DNA of 38,336 nt from an uncultured Eubacterium sp. (GCA_947089855.1 CAMUML010000041.1:1-38336); one strand, 5' to 3'; counted from the first letter of the stretch, positions 7,158-16,970 are shown. Program-made: numbers and translations. The notes: generated by a model not told the origin, from the letters alone.

Positions 7158-8450
7158 ATGGACAGGACACCAAGGCCAGGGGAGCTGTACCGGCATTTTA
7201 AAAATAACCTTTATCAGATCATCACAACTGCAGTCTATACGGAAACAGGCGAACCGCTTGTTATTTACCAGGCGCTGTATGATGATTTCAGTATTTATGC
7301 CAGGCCGCTTTCCCAATTTGTAAGTAAAGTAGACCATCAGAAATATCCGCAGGCCACGCAAGCCTACCAGTTTGAAAAAGTAGCGCCCAGGCAAGCCGTG
7401 CAATGCGTTCCGGGTATGCAGGGCCGGACGCTGGAAACAAAGGCGCCGGATACCCAGGGCCAATACCGGGCAGCGCAAAAACCGCATATGCAAAACCAGA
7501 CATTAGAAGAAAAGGATCCGGATGCGCAAGGCCAGGGCAGTGCAGTGCAGGATCCAGGGATGCAGGGGCCGCAAATCCAGGCCCAGCGCGGGAGGGTGCA
7601 GAGCCTGGATATACGCAAACGGAGGGAAAATGTGCAAAACCTGCATAAAGCGGCACGTATAAGGAGCTTGAAGCGGGAGGAAGAGCTGTGGAGCTTAAAG
7701 CAGACAGCAGATATGCATTCATTGCAGGCCGATGCACTTTCCGATTCCGATAAAGGCCAAACGCCTGCCAGCCTAGGGCAGCCGCACACAGATACTAGCC
7801 AGCCGGTTTTGGATAAATCTGGGACTGGTATCAGCCAAGCAGGCAGTGGCGTAAACCAGCCAGGGCTGGATGGAACAAGTGCTGGCACAGGCCCGAAAGG
7901 GATGGACCATACAAGTGCCGGCGCCAGTCAAGTAGGGATGGACCATATAAGTGCCGGCGCCAGCCAAGTAGCGGTGGATCAAGCAGATACGAATACCGGC
8001 CAGGGCCAGCCAGCTGCGGCTGGACCGCCTGTACCGGCAGCAGGGCAGCGGCCGCGTACCTATAGCCCGGCAGAATCCAGGCGGGCGCTGCGGCAGGATG
8101 AGTCCGAATTATCCGGGCCGGAAGCCGATTATTTAAAAAGGCGCCGTCGGCAGATGGAGGAGCGGGAGCAGCGCAGGGAGCTGTTCCGCAAAAAGGAAAA
8201 GCATGCCAGCGCCACCGAAGAGCTTCAGGCGAACCCAAATCTGATAAAATTTTTGGATACAGATACATATGAAGAGAAATATCGGGTTTTGACGGAAATA
8301 CAAAACGATATAACCGACCGTTTGATTGATGATATTGCAGTCGTATTAGACGTTGTCATCCCCGAAGGGCCGTTAACCGACCGGTTCCATCAGTTAAGGA
8401 ACATTGTGCTGACAAGGCAGAAATACGAAGTCAACCGTTTCCGGCGCTAA
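7158..8450 (+). CDS. DUF1653-type protein with long low-complexity linker
   Basis: The 430-residue protein starts with a DUF1653-like domain (residues about 5-73: [38 protein letters not shown]), usually a stand-alone small protein of unknown function. Residues about 75-300 form a Gln/Gly/Ala-rich, probably disordered linker with irregular repeats, including two near-identical SAGASQV units. The C-terminal 75 residues ([42 protein letters not shown]) look like a helical domain. There is no signal peptide or membrane span, so it is probably cytoplasmic. GTAAGGAAG lies just before the ATG at 7158. Its last four bases overlap the convergent CYTH gene. The linker is compositionally unlike the neighbouring genes and may be expanded by repeat slippage. 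Confidence 0.75.
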   Translation: MDRTPRPGELYRHFKNNLYQIITTAVYTETGEPLVIYQALYDDFSIYARPLSQFVSKVDHQKYPQATQAYQFEKVAPRQAVQCVPGMQGRTLETKAPDTQGQYRAAQKPHMQNQTLEEKDPDAQGQGSAVQDPGMQGPQIQAQRGRVQSLDIRKRRENVQNLHKAARIRSLKREEELWSLKQTADMHSLQADALSDSDKGQTPASLGQPHTDTSQPVLDKSGTGISQAGSGVNQPGLDGTSAGTGPKGMDHTSAGASQVGMDHISAGASQVAVDQADTNTGQGQPAAAGPPVPAAGQRPRTYSPAESRRALRQDESELSGPEADYLKRRRRQMEEREQRRELFRKKEKHASATEELQANPNLIKFLDTDTYEEKYRVLTEIQNDITDRLIDDIAVVLDVVIPEGPLTDRFHQLRNIVLTRQKYEVNRFRR

Positions 8451-8926
8451 AACAGCGGTTCCATTATGCGGCCGGTGCGGCTCATTTCGCTGTTATGGTA
8501 ACGTTTATCATAAGTAACGTCCGCACCAAACCATTCTGGCGGCACAAACGCGTCTGCCTGTGCAACCGAAGCAAACTCCACTTCTGCCAGAATGGTCCCT
8601 TTTAAACTGCCTTCAAACAGGTCAAGTTCCACGGTATATGATTGGCCTTGCCCTAACCCTAAAGGGATCATATATCTACGCTTCGTAATCAGGAAGCCAT
8701 CTATTTTCTGGCGCAGATGCATATAGCTTGCTTCGGTAAGCGGCATCTCATATTCTTCATGGGCCAGCATACCCCGGGATTTATAAGTAAGGAAATACGA
8801 TGTATCCATTTTCCGGATACGGACGACAGGGTCGGTACATAGATAGCCTTGTTCAATATCGTGGAACGGGTATTGTTCCAGGTTTTCCGGGATTTGTTTG
8901 AGAATAAATTTTCGTTCGATTTCCAT
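8447..8926 (-). CDS. CYTH domain protein (triphosphatase/adenylate cyclase-like)
   Basis: The 159-residue protein opens with MEIERKFIL, carrying the ExExK signature of CYTH triphosphate tunnel enzymes. Further acidic and basic tunnel strands follow: [47 protein letters not shown]. Members hydrolyse inorganic tripolyphosphate or nucleoside triphosphates using Mg2+ or Mn2+; bacterial stand-alone forms of this length are most often tripolyphosphatases. The substrate cannot be fixed from sequence. GGAGG lies seven bases before the ATG. It is convergent with, and overlaps by four bases, the DUF1653 gene. Confidence 0.88.
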   Translation of the reverse strand: MEIERKFILKQIPENLEQYPFHDIEQGYLCTDPVVRIRKMDTSYFLTYKSRGMLAHEEYEMPLTEASYMHLRQKIDGFLITKRRYMIPLGLGQGQSYTVELDLFEGSLKGTILAEVEFASVAQADAFVPPEWFGADVTYDKRYHNSEMSRTGRIMEPLF

Positions 8927-9125
8927 GTAGGTTCCTCCTTTATTGTAATGGATAAAAAGAATCTGGTTCTATTTTTCTATTTCTTAATATTTATCAATAA
9001 CACAAAAGGGTTTAAATAACAATAAATGGACTGTTCTTTTATTTTAACAGAACGGCCCCAAATTTTCCAATAAAATAATTCCTCCACTATTTCATCCCTG
9101 CACACCAGTTAAATTTATTATAGCC

Positions 9126-9155
9126 TTTACATGTAATGATAAATTGTGGTATTAT
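9126..9155 (+). promoter_or_regulatory. Promoter for the DJ-1 family gene
   Basis: TTTACA at 9126-9131 and TATTAT at 9150-9155 have an 18-base spacing, about 80 bases before the start. The remaining 8927-9125 is AT-rich and must also hold the promoter of the leftward CYTH gene, but I cannot single one out there. Confidence 0.5.
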
Positions 9156-9231
9156 CAATCATATTCAGTTTAGCCACCCAGTCCGCACGCATAGAAACGG
9201 ATAAGGTGGCCATGCATAAAGGAGGATAAAA

Positions 9232-9786
9232 ATGGGTAAAATAGCAGTTTTTTTTGCAGATGGATGCGAAGAGATTGAAGGTTTGACTGTTATCGATATG
9301 CTGCGCCGGGCAAAAGTAGAGGTTGCCAGCGTATCTATTATGGGGCGCAAGGAAGTTCATGGCTCCCATGGGATTACATTTTTAACAGATAAAGTATTGG
9401 AAGAAACCGCAATAGATGAATTTGATGGGGTAGTCCTGCCAGGCGGGATGCCGGGGACAACAAACCTGGGCGCACACGCAGGCGTCGTGGCAGCGGCAAA
9501 GAAATTTGCAGAAGAAGGCAAACTGGTAGCCGCCATCTGTGCAGCGCCAAGCGTCCTAGGGCAAAATGGTATTTTAAAAGGGCGCCGCGCTACATGCCAC
9601 CCAGGCTGGGAAGGAAAACTGGAAGGTGCCGCCTTTTGCGAAGACAAAGCGGTTACGGACGGCAATATTATTACAAGCCGCGGCATGGGCACCGCAGTGG
9701 ATTTTTCGCTGGCAATTATCAACTGGCTTACGGATGAAGAGACAGTTGCGCACGTGAAACAGGGGATCGTATATGCTGCCTGCTAA
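9232..9786 (+). CDS. DJ-1/PfpI (ThiJ) family protein
   Basis: The 184-residue protein is a full-length DJ-1 superfamily member: MGKIAVFFADGCEEIEGLTVIDMLRRA at the N-terminus with the conserved glutamate in the EEIE segment, VVLPGGMPGTTNL (about 66-78), and the nucleophile-elbow cysteine, Cys103, in AAICAAPSVLG. The ITSRGMGTAVDFSLAII segment is characteristic of the bacterial YajL/DJ-1 branch. Such proteins are implicated in glyoxal/methylglyoxal detoxification, deglycation or oxidative-stress protection, with the activity disputed. Cytoplasmic. AAAGGAGG about seven bases upstream fixes the start. A MITE lies 28 bases after the stop. Confidence 0.92.
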   Translation: MGKIAVFFADGCEEIEGLTVIDMLRRAKVEVASVSIMGRKEVHGSHGITFLTDKVLEETAIDEFDGVVLPGGMPGTTNLGAHAGVVAAAKKFAEEGKLVAAICAAPSVLGQNGILKGRRATCHPGWEGKLEGAAFCEDKAVTDGNIITSRGMGTAVDFSLAIINWLTDEETVAHVKQGIVYAAC

Positions 9787-9806
9787 AAAGTTTTCAAAAA
9801 GCTCTG

Positions 9807-9966
9807 CAGGGCTGGTTACGGTTCACGGGCCAGGAATGCGCATAAACTGCGCATTCCGTGAGGACATGATTCAGGAGTGAGGGGCGATTTTGCGAAGCAA
9901 ACTTCCAATATCGCCCCGAATGGTTACTATGAGCGGCCTCCAGGCCGTGAATAGTAACCAGCGCTG
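9807..9966. mobile_element. MITE-like element A, full copy with imperfect 8-bp target duplication
   Basis: The element is 9815-9958 (144 bases), GTTACGGTTCACGGGCC to GGCCGTGAATAGTAAC. The flanks are CAGGGCTG (9807-9814) and CAGCGCTG (9959-9966), seven of eight identical. It sits between the DJ-1 gene and the promoter of the choline-binding-like gene. Confidence 0.88.
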
Positions 9967-9989
9967 TGCCAAACAATGTTTTTAACCTA

Positions 9990-10018
9990 TTGTTATTGGC
10001 GCCAGGGTTTGGTATAAT
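9990..10018 (+). promoter_or_regulatory. Promoter for the secreted repeat protein
   Basis: TTGTTA at 9990-9995 and a consensus TATAAT at 10013-10018 are separated by 17 bases, about 85 bases before the ATG. Confidence 0.75.
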
Positions 10019-10103
10019 AGGCTTTACTTGAGTTTGTAAAAATAGCGCCAGCCCTGGCCCGTCAGGCATTGGCCAGATACGTAGCATGTAAGGAGGGGTA
10101 GTT

Positions 10104-10829
10104 ATGCCTAATAAGACGGTGCATCCGATGCTGTGTGCGGCAATATTGGCAGGCAGCCTTTGTGTGGCATTGTTGCCGGGTGCAAATGTGGAAAAAGTGC
10201 CTGCAGCCGTAGGAACAAGTATGCGGCTGCAGGAAAAAAGCGGGCTTGTAAAGGAAAGTGGCGCTTACCGTTATTATGAGGACGGCAAGCTTGTAAAAAG
10301 CTGTTGGCGCAAGCTGGATGGTGGAACCTATTATTTTAAAAAGAATGGAAATGCAGCAGTTGGCAGCTGTAAAATTAAAGGCAGCTACTATATTTTCGAT
10401 GCCCAGGGAAAATTGATCCAGCCATCGGCTGTTACGGTTATAGACATCCAGATTGGCGGCGCATCTGTGAAATACCGTGTAAACCCGGATGGTACGGCAG
10501 CAGCTGGCTGGGATAAAAATAAAACGCATTATTTTTTTGAAACAGGGGAAATGGCCAAGGGTGTCCAGGTGCTGGAGGAGAAATTTTACGGGTTCAAACC
10601 AAATGGGGCATATGATGAAGCAAGGACAAAAAAACTCCGGAAAGCTGCAAAATATGAAAAGCCTTTTGCTGCACTCAAAAAAATGATTGGCGAGCCAAAA
10701 AACGCGGTGTATTATCCGAGCGGCGATAAGCAGGGGAAAGAGGGCATTTTAGCTTATGGCGATTATGAAGTCTATACTTTCCAGCCAGAGCAGGGTGCGG
10801 AACTTTATATGGGTGCAGAATATAAGTAA
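10104..10829 (+). CDS. Secreted protein with choline-binding/glucan-binding-type repeats
   Basis: The 241-residue protein has a signal peptide (hydrophobic stretch about residues 9-27, cleavage near AGTSM or earlier). It is followed by a run of aromatic-rich beta-hairpin repeats of the cell-wall-binding type: GAYRYYEDGKLVKSCWRKLDGGTYYFKKNGNAAVG, GSYYIFDAQGKLI, then THYFFETGEMAKGVQVLEEKFYGFKPNGA. The last 60 residues are a distinct Lys-rich segment ending in YEVYTFQPEQGAELYMGAEYK. Repeats of this kind bind teichoic-acid choline or polysaccharide and hold proteins at the cell surface. No enzymatic domain is visible. AAGGAGG lies about eight bases before the ATG. Confidence 0.8.
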   Translation: MPNKTVHPMLCAAILAGSLCVALLPGANVEKVPAAVGTSMRLQEKSGLVKESGAYRYYEDGKLVKSCWRKLDGGTYYFKKNGNAAVGSCKIKGSYYIFDAQGKLIQPSAVTVIDIQIGGASVKYRVNPDGTAAAGWDKNKTHYFFETGEMAKGVQVLEEKFYGFKPNGAYDEARTKKLRKAAKYEKPFAALKKMIGEPKNAVYYPSGDKQGKEGILAYGDYEVYTFQPEQGAELYMGAEYK

Positions 10830-10875
10830 GGCAAGGGCCGGCAAATAGGGCAGATAGGAAAAGGAAATTTGAAAG

Positions 10876-10928
10876 TAGCATAGAAAGGGGTTTGGCGCCG
10901 TAGTATGCGGCCCGCCTTTTCTACTATG
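10876..10928. other. Imperfect inverted repeat between the repeat protein and the alpha-galactosidase
   Basis: GCATAGAAAGG near 10879 can pair, with a two-base bulge, with CCTTTTCTACTATGC ending near 10928; an inner GCCG/CGGC closes the loop. There is no T run, so it may be a weak transcript end or a processing site rather than a terminator. Confidence 0.3.
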
Positions 10929-11021
10929 CATATGGGGAGCCGGTATATGTGTTTCTTATAACAGCGGCTTCTTTTTTCATGATCGGATGAAGAAGGCACC
11001 GCAAGGAGAAGGGGGAGGAAT

Positions 11022-13205
11022 ATGGCGATTCACTATGAGCAGAAAAATCGTATTTTTACGCTGCAAACAGCCCATACGGCTTATCAAATGAAAGTGGATG
11101 CGTATGGTTTTTTGCTGCATCTGCATTATGGCGGATGGGCAGAGGGTAATATGGATTACCTGCTGGCCAACTATGAACGGGGGTTTTGCAGCAATCCAGC
11201 GGATGCAAGAAAAGACCGGTCCTATTCCCTGGATGTGCTGCCACAGGAATATCCAGCATTCGGGATGGGCGACTACCGCAGCAGTGCATTGGTTTTACGC
11301 AATGCAGATGAATCGGAATGCTGTGACCTGCGGTATGCCAGCCATAGCATATACAAGGGCAAGTATGCGTTAAAAGGGCTGCCTGCAGTATATGCACAGG
11401 AGGATGAAGCCGAAACGCTGGAAATTATGCTGGAAGATGCGGCAAACGGAGTCCATGTGCGGTTATTGTATGGCGTTTTAGAAGACGACGATGTGATAAC
11501 TAGGAGTGCGGTTATCTGCAACCAGGGAAACGGCAAGGTAGTGGTGGAAAAAGCAGCATCCGCATGCCTGGATTTTTTGCATGGGGATTATGAGATGGTC
11601 AGTTTTTATGGACGCCATGCGATGGAGCGGAATTTTCAGCGTACCGAAATCCGGCATGGCAATTATTCCATCGGCAGCCGCAGGACTGCTTCCAGCCATC
11701 AATACAACCCAGGCGTGGTAGTTGCGCAAAAAGGTGCCAGTGAAGATGCCGGAAGCTGCTATGGATTACTGTTTGTCTACAGCGGGAATTTTTTGTGTGA
11801 GGCAGAAAAAGACCAGCTGAACCAGACGCGTATCCTGATGGGGCTGCAAAGCGACCTATTCCACTATCCGCTTGGGCCAGGGGAAGAACTGTATATCCCG
11901 GAAACGGTTTTAAGCTATTCTGCCACCGGGTTTGCAAAGTTGTCCAACCAATTCCACCATTGTATCCGCAGGCATATATGCAGGGGCAGGTATACACACC
12001 AGCCAAGGCCTGTACTGGTGAACAGCTGGGAAGCTTCTTATTTTTCATTTGATGGGGAAGCTATTTACCGGCTAGCCGGGCAAGCCGCAGCGCTTGGGCT
12101 GGATTTGGTGGTTATGGACGATGGATGGTTTGGAAAGCGGGAAAATGACCACAGCAGCTTGGGTGACTGGCAGGCCAACGAGGAAAAGCTGGGGTGTACG
12201 CTTGGAGAACTGGCCAGCCGGATTAACAAGCTTGGCCTAAAATTTGGTATTTGGATTGAGCCGGAGATGGTTTCCGAGGACAGCCGCCTGTACCGGGAAC
12301 ATCCAGACTGGGCATTGCAGATTCCAGGGCGCAGCCCGGTTTATTGCAGGGACCAGCTAGTGCTTGATTTTTCAAGGCCAGATGTCCGGGATTCTATTTT
12401 TGAACAAGTGTGCGCCGTGTTGGACCAAGGGAATATTGAATATGTAAAATGGGACATGAACCGCAGCCTGTCGGATTTATATTCCCAGGCACCGGGAAGC
12501 TTCCCAGGAAAGCTTTCCTATGACTATGTGGCTGGTGTCTACGATTTCCTGGAAAGGCTTTTGGAACGTTACCCATACCTTTTTATCGAAGGGTGCAGCG
12601 GCGGTGGCGGCCGTTTTGATGCCGGTATGCTGTATTATACCCCACAAATATGGTGCAGTGATAACACCGATGCTGCCGACCGCATCCGGATACAGTATGG
12701 GACATCGTTTTTTTATCCAGCCTCTACGGTTGGTTCCCATGTGTCAGCCGTACCAAACCACCAGACGGGGCGTAGCATTTCCCTGCATACAAGGGGGATT
12801 GTTGCAATGGCAGGCACGTTTGGCTATGAACTGGATTTTGGTACGTTGGGGGATGCGCAGAAAGAGGAAATCAGGCGGCAGGTAGCCCAATATAAAAAAT
12901 TTGCCGATTTGATCCAGCACGGATATTATTACCGCCTGTCCAACCCGTTTGAAGATGGCTATGGGGCTTGGATGTTTGTTTCTAAAAATAAAAAACATGT
13001 ATTGGTAAATGTAGTGTTGCTAGAGGTACATGGAAATATGACGGTTACCTATGTACGTTTAAAGGGCCTTAGCCCGCATGCAGTTTATGCCGATGCCGCG
13101 ACGGGGACCTGCTATTATGGGTCTGCGTTAATGGAAGCTGGAATACCGATGCCGGTAGAAAAGGAGGAATATGCCGCTTATCAGATAGAATTACGTAAAT
13201 GCTGA
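11022..13205 (+). CDS. Alpha-galactosidase, glycoside hydrolase family 36
   Basis: The 727-residue protein is a full-length GH36 alpha-galactosidase, hydrolysing terminal alpha-1,6-galactose from raffinose-family oligosaccharides or melibiose. After the N-terminal beta-sandwich (about 1-330) comes the TIM barrel: VVMDDGWFGKRENDHSSLGDW, the nucleophile Asp478 in YVKWDMNRS, ECGGG-like EGCSGGGGRFD and the acid/base Asp547 in WCSDNTDA. These positions match those of characterised Geobacillus enzymes closely. There is no signal peptide, so it acts on imported sugars in the cytoplasm. GGGGGAGGA lies just before the ATG. No dedicated sugar transporter flanks it. Confidence 0.95.
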   Translation: MAIHYEQKNRIFTLQTAHTAYQMKVDAYGFLLHLHYGGWAEGNMDYLLANYERGFCSNPADARKDRSYSLDVLPQEYPAFGMGDYRSSALVLRNADESECCDLRYASHSIYKGKYALKGLPAVYAQEDEAETLEIMLEDAANGVHVRLLYGVLEDDDVITRSAVICNQGNGKVVVEKAASACLDFLHGDYEMVSFYGRHAMERNFQRTEIRHGNYSIGSRRTASSHQYNPGVVVAQKGASEDAGSCYGLLFVYSGNFLCEAEKDQLNQTRILMGLQSDLFHYPLGPGEELYIPETVLSYSATGFAKLSNQFHHCIRRHICRGRYTHQPRPVLVNSWEASYFSFDGEAIYRLAGQAAALGLDLVVMDDGWFGKRENDHSSLGDWQANEEKLGCTLGELASRINKLGLKFGIWIEPEMVSEDSRLYREHPDWALQIPGRSPVYCRDQLVLDFSRPDVRDSIFEQVCAVLDQGNIEYVKWDMNRSLSDLYSQAPGSFPGKLSYDYVAGVYDFLERLLERYPYLFIEGCSGGGGRFDAGMLYYTPQIWCSDNTDAADRIRIQYGTSFFYPASTVGSHVSAVPNHQTGRSISLHTRGIVAMAGTFGYELDFGTLGDAQKEEIRRQVAQYKKFADLIQHGYYYRLSNPFEDGYGAWMFVSKNKKHVLVNVVLLEVHGNMTVTYVRLKGLSPHAVYADAATGTCYYGSALMEAGIPMPVEKEEYAAYQIELRKC

Positions 13206-13351
13206 CAAAGCCAATGTTGCATAAAATAGCTTTTGGGCTACCTTGTTTTTAACAGATGATAACCCGCATTTTATTATGGGACAGTTTTTCATCGTATTAG
13301 GAATAAGAATATCAGGCAGACATCGGGTTGCCTGGGAAGGAAGGTTATAGA

Positions 13352-14824
13352 ATGGGAAAACAGAAGTCGGCAGCAAAGTCTATACTTATCGTTTTGGGCA
13401 TTCTTACTGCGTTTTTGCTGATCGCACTCCTGGTCTGTTTTTTCCTTACGGCATCCTATTATGCAAAGCATTTTTTTCCGGGGACGGTACTTAATGGCAT
13501 TGCAGTGGATAAGCTGACGGTAGAAGAAGCAGAGAAAAAAGTGGCACAGGAAGTTGCAGATTATATGTTAAACATTCAAACAAGGGATGGCGAAACTTAT
13601 CAGATTATAGGGCCGGATATTGCTTATGCGTATGACCCAGGTACAGAAATCAGTGATATATTAAATGCGCAGGAAAATTATAAGTGGATAACACAGCGTA
13701 AAGGTACCAAAGCGGTTGATCTGGAAGTATCCACGTCTTTCGACGCAGACAAGCTCGATGAAAAGGTTGCCGGGCTGCCATGTTTTCAAAAGGAGAATAT
13801 TACGGCACCAAAAGATGCATACTTGAAAGAGACGGATAAAGGCTACGAGCTGGTTGCATCGGTGGATGGGAACAAGCTGAAGCTGGCCAAAGTACAAAAA
13901 TTAGCTCGCAAAGCGGTAGAGGCAGGCGAAAATGAACTAAAGCTTACCGATGCAGCGTATGAAAAGCCAAACGTAACTTCCGATGATGAGGATTTAACAA
14001 AAGCGCTGGCAAACATCAATTCCTACCTAAATACAACGATCAAGTACGATGTAGGCGAAAACGGCGAAGTGCTGGACAATACAATGATAAAAGACTGGAT
14101 TACGGTGGCCGACGACTATTCCGTAACATTTGACCAGGAGAAAGTAACCAGCTATGTCCAGTATTTGGCCAGCAAATATAACACGTATGGCGACGTGCGT
14201 AAATTTAAGACGTCAAAAGGGGATACCGTAGAAATCGGCGGCGGCGATTTTGGATGGGTGATCGATAAAGAGAAAGAAAAGGCACAGATTTTATCCGAGA
14301 TACAGTCAGGCAAGACCATTGAACGGGAGCCGATATTTAACCAAAAAGGGATTGTAAAAAGTGAATCGTATGATATTGGCGATACCTATGTAGAAATTGA
14401 TTATACAAATCAGCATATGTATTACTATGAAAAAGGGGAGCTGAAGCTGGACTCAGACGTTGTAACCGGCAATATCAGCCTGCATAATGGTTCGCCAGAC
14501 GGGATATATAAAATCGTGTATAAGGAACGGGATACAACGCTAATAGGGGAAGATTACCAGTCAGAGGTAAAATACTTTATGGTATTTGCCTACAATGTTG
14601 GATTCCATGATGCAAGCTGGCGGTCAGAGTTTGGTGAAGAAATCTATAAAACGTCCGGTTCGCATGGATGTATCAATATGCCGGAGAAAAAGGCGGAAAA
14701 ATTATTCCAGATGCTGGAAACAGGGACGCCGGTAGTAGCCTATTATCGGGAACCGGTAGAGCTTACAGCAGAAAATGCAAGGATTTCCAATGCATTTTCG
14801 TATGTAAACAGGAGCGGGCAGTAA
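13352..14824 (+). CDS. L,D-transpeptidase (YkuD) with putative peptidoglycan-binding domain
   Basis: The 490-residue protein has an N-terminal membrane anchor (about residues 10-38), an extracellular region of the PG-binding-4 type (VLNGIAVDKLTVEEAEKKV..., with a second unit about 190-300), and a C-terminal YkuD domain (about 345-470). The catalytic motif is SGSHGCINM with His438 and Cys440. Such enzymes form 3-3 cross-links in peptidoglycan or attach proteins to it, outside the membrane. The start at 13352 is chosen because AAGGAAGG lies seven bases before it; a TTG at 13328 is an alternative in the same frame. It stands alone between the galactosidase and the convergent fhs. Confidence 0.92.
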   Translation: MGKQKSAAKSILIVLGILTAFLLIALLVCFFLTASYYAKHFFPGTVLNGIAVDKLTVEEAEKKVAQEVADYMLNIQTRDGETYQIIGPDIAYAYDPGTEISDILNAQENYKWITQRKGTKAVDLEVSTSFDADKLDEKVAGLPCFQKENITAPKDAYLKETDKGYELVASVDGNKLKLAKVQKLARKAVEAGENELKLTDAAYEKPNVTSDDEDLTKALANINSYLNTTIKYDVGENGEVLDNTMIKDWITVADDYSVTFDQEKVTSYVQYLASKYNTYGDVRKFKTSKGDTVEIGGGDFGWVIDKEKEKAQILSEIQSGKTIEREPIFNQKGIVKSESYDIGDTYVEIDYTNQHMYYYEKGELKLDSDVVTGNISLHNGSPDGIYKIVYKERDTTLIGEDYQSEVKYFMVFAYNVGFHDASWRSEFGEEIYKTSGSHGCINMPEKKAEKLFQMLETGTPVVAYYREPVELTAENARISNAFSYVNRSGQ

Positions 14825-14908
14825 CAGGATGCCTGTGGGCTGCCTTTTGGTGTCCTTCGGGTAGATGATGAATGAGAGGGATAGACATCGGATAGGCGAT
14901 TGCTTTTT

Positions 14909-14960
14909 GGCCGATGGACCAGACAGGAAAGCTGCCGTGGCCCATCGGCCTTATTTTTAT
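14909..14960 (+). terminator. Rho-independent-type terminator after the L,D-transpeptidase
   Basis: GGCCGATGG at 14909-14917 pairs with CCATCGGCC at 14942-14950, followed by TTATTTTTAT. The 24-base loop can form an additional small stem. It lies about 85 bases past the stop and 45 bases from the end of the convergent fhs gene. Confidence 0.75.
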
Positions 14961-15003
14961 CTACAAAAAGCCTGGGCAGCGGGATGCAGCTGGCATGGCC
15001 AGA

Positions 15004-16674
15004 TTAAAACAGGCCAGTAATCCGCCCTTGGCTATCGACATCAATTCCATACGCTGCCGGTGTTTTGGAAAGCCCTGGCATTGTCATAATAGCACCGGTT
15101 AATACTACCACAAACCCGGCCCCGGCGCTTACATAAACGTCCCGGACGGTAATGGAAAATCCAGTTGGCCGTCCAAGCTTATGCTGGTCGTCGGAAAGGG
15201 AGTACTGGGTTTTTGCAATGCATACCGGCAAATTGCCAAACCCAAGCTCTGTTAAGCGGGCCAGCGTTTTTTCCGCAGCGGGGGTATAAACTACGCCGTC
15301 GGCACCATAGATCTGGGTTGCGACGGTGTGTATTTTTTCTTTGAGCGGCATCTCATCCGGATAAAGCGGCTGGAATGCGGACGGTTTTCCTTCCAGTGCC
15401 TGCAGTACCTTTTGGGCAAGTTCGACCCCGCCTTCGCCGCCGTTTTCCCATACTTTGGACAAAGCGAAATCGCAGCCTTTTTCTTCGCAGAATCGGCGGA
15501 TAAATTCATATTCCGCAGGGGAGTCTGACAAGAAGGAATTTAAAGTAACGATAATTGGTACGTGGTATTTTTGCAAGTTTTCGATATGTTTTTCCAGGTT
15601 GCAGATGCCTTTTTTTAATGCGTCCAGGTTTTCGTCCGCCAGTTCGGATTTTGGCACGCCGCCGTTGTATTTTAGCGCGCGTACGGTAGCAACCAGCACA
15701 GCGGCATCCGGTTTTAGCCCTGCCTTGCGGCATTTAATGTCAAAGAATTTTTCAGCGCCTAAATCTGCGCCAAATCCGGCTTCTGTAACTACATAGTCTG
15801 CAATCTTTAAAGCTGTTTTTGTAGCACGGATAGAATTGCACCCATGCGCGATATTGGCAAATGGGCCGCCGTGTACAATAGCGCCGGTGTGTTCCAGTGT
15901 CTGGATTAAGTTTGGCTTTAAGGCATCTTTCAACAAGGCTGCCATTGCGCCGACTGCCTGAAGCTGCCCGGCTGTTACCGGCGCCCCGTCATAGTCGTAC
16001 GCTACAATTATCCTACTAAGCCGTTCCTTTAAATCAGCCATATCGGAAGCCAGGCACAAAATGGCCATAATTTCCGTAGCAACGGTAATTACAAAATGGT
16101 CTTCCCGTACAAACCCGTCTGATTTCGTGCCAAGCCCCACAACAATATTGCGCAGCGAACGGTCGTTCATATCCATGCAGCGTTTCCAGACGATCTGGCG
16201 GGTATCGATCCGTAACGCATTGCCTTGCTGGATATGGTTGTCGAGCAGGGCCGCCAGCAGGTTATTAGCAGAGGTAATCGCATGGAAGTCCCCGGTAAAA
16301 TGGAGGTTTAAGTCTTCCATTGGCACGACCTGCGCATAGCCGCCCCCAGCGGCTCCTCCTTTGATGCCAAAACAAGGGCCAAGCGACGGCTCACGCAACG
16401 CCAGCAGGCAGTTTTTTCCAAGGCGGCCAAATGCCTGGGCCAATCCGATACTAGTGGTCGTTTTCCCTTCACCAGCCGGTGTCGGGTTGATTGCGGTAAC
16501 TAAGATCAGCTTTCCGTCTGGGTTGGATTTCGTTTGTTCAACCAGTTCATCGGAAAGCTTTGCTTTATATTTGCCGTATAACTCCAGTCCGTCTTCTGCA
16601 ATCCCGTATTTTGCTGCAACGTCTTTGATATGCAAAAGCGGCGCTTCTTGTGCGATTTGAATGTCTGTTTTCAT
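15004..16674 (-). CDS. fhs: Formate--tetrahydrofolate ligase
   Basis: The 556-residue protein is full length for this enzyme. It activates formate with ATP to 10-formyl-tetrahydrofolate, feeding one-carbon metabolism, purine synthesis and, in acetogens, the methyl branch of the Wood-Ljungdahl pathway. The ATP-binding loop is [18 protein letters not shown] (about residues 64-81); other blocks are [40 protein letters not shown] and, near the C-terminus, [30 protein letters not shown] lies before the ATG. No other folate-pathway gene is adjacent, so the window does not show whether the host is an acetogen. Confidence 0.97.
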   Translation of the reverse strand: MKTDIQIAQEAPLLHIKDVAAKYGIAEDGLELYGKYKAKLSDELVEQTKSNPDGKLILVTAINPTPAGEGKTTTSIGLAQAFGRLGKNCLLALREPSLGPCFGIKGGAAGGGYAQVVPMEDLNLHFTGDFHAITSANNLLAALLDNHIQQGNALRIDTRQIVWKRCMDMNDRSLRNIVVGLGTKSDGFVREDHFVITVATEIMAILCLASDMADLKERLSRIIVAYDYDGAPVTAGQLQAVGAMAALLKDALKPNLIQTLEHTGAIVHGGPFANIAHGCNSIRATKTALKIADYVVTEAGFGADLGAEKFFDIKCRKAGLKPDAAVLVATVRALKYNGGVPKSELADENLDALKKGICNLEKHIENLQKYHVPIIVTLNSFLSDSPAEYEFIRRFCEEKGCDFALSKVWENGGEGGVELAQKVLQALEGKPSAFQPLYPDEMPLKEKIHTVATQIYGADGVVYTPAAEKTLARLTELGFGNLPVCIAKTQYSLSDDQHKLGRPTGFSITVRDVYVSAGAGFVVVLTGAIMTMPGLSKTPAAYGIDVDSQGRITGLF

Positions 16675-16706
16675 GCGGGTTCCTCCTTTTGCGGGTGTAG
16701 TAACTA

Positions 16707-16735
16707 ATTATAGCAGATGCATAGGATAAAGTCAC
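16707..16735 (-). promoter_or_regulatory. Promoter for fhs
   Basis: On the leftward strand GTGACT (16730-16735) and TATAAT (16707-16712) are separated by 17 bases, about 30 bases before the fhs start. A TGGCAGG/CCTGCCA hairpin (16801-16830) lies further upstream in the divergent region; its role is unclear. Confidence 0.65.
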
Positions 16736-16896
16736 GTGGTTTTCTGGGACATTTTTGTGGATGCCCCTCCTCCGGCTGGTATTCACAACAGTAGGCAAAG
16801 TGGCAGGCTTACAATAATAGCTACCTGCCATACGAAAACAACAGCCATCCCCTTTTTTTGTATAAAAATTATATTTTTTTCAAAATTCCACTTCCA

Positions 16897-16910
16897 CTTT
16901 TGGCCAAAAG
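16897..16910. promoter_or_regulatory. Perfect 14-bp palindrome upstream of the binding-protein/chemoreceptor operon
   Basis: CTTTTGGCCAAAAG is fully self-complementary and lies about 60 bases before the start at 16971, where an operator would be expected. No regulator gene is adjacent, so the assignment as an operator is inference. Confidence 0.35.
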
Positions 16911-16970
16911 GTGCAATAATAAAAGATAAATACTTATCAATGAATGGACATCAGCAAAGGAGGAATTGTA

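Noticed and set aside
7288-8268. Several long leftward open frames under the DUF1653 gene
   Set aside because: They arise from the GC-rich, repetitive linker read on the opposite strand; none has a start signal or known domain.
16740-16960. A riboswitch upstream of fhs
   Set aside because: Apart from one TGGCAGG/CCTGCCA hairpin that lies upstream of the predicted promoter, I find no conserved riboswitch core.
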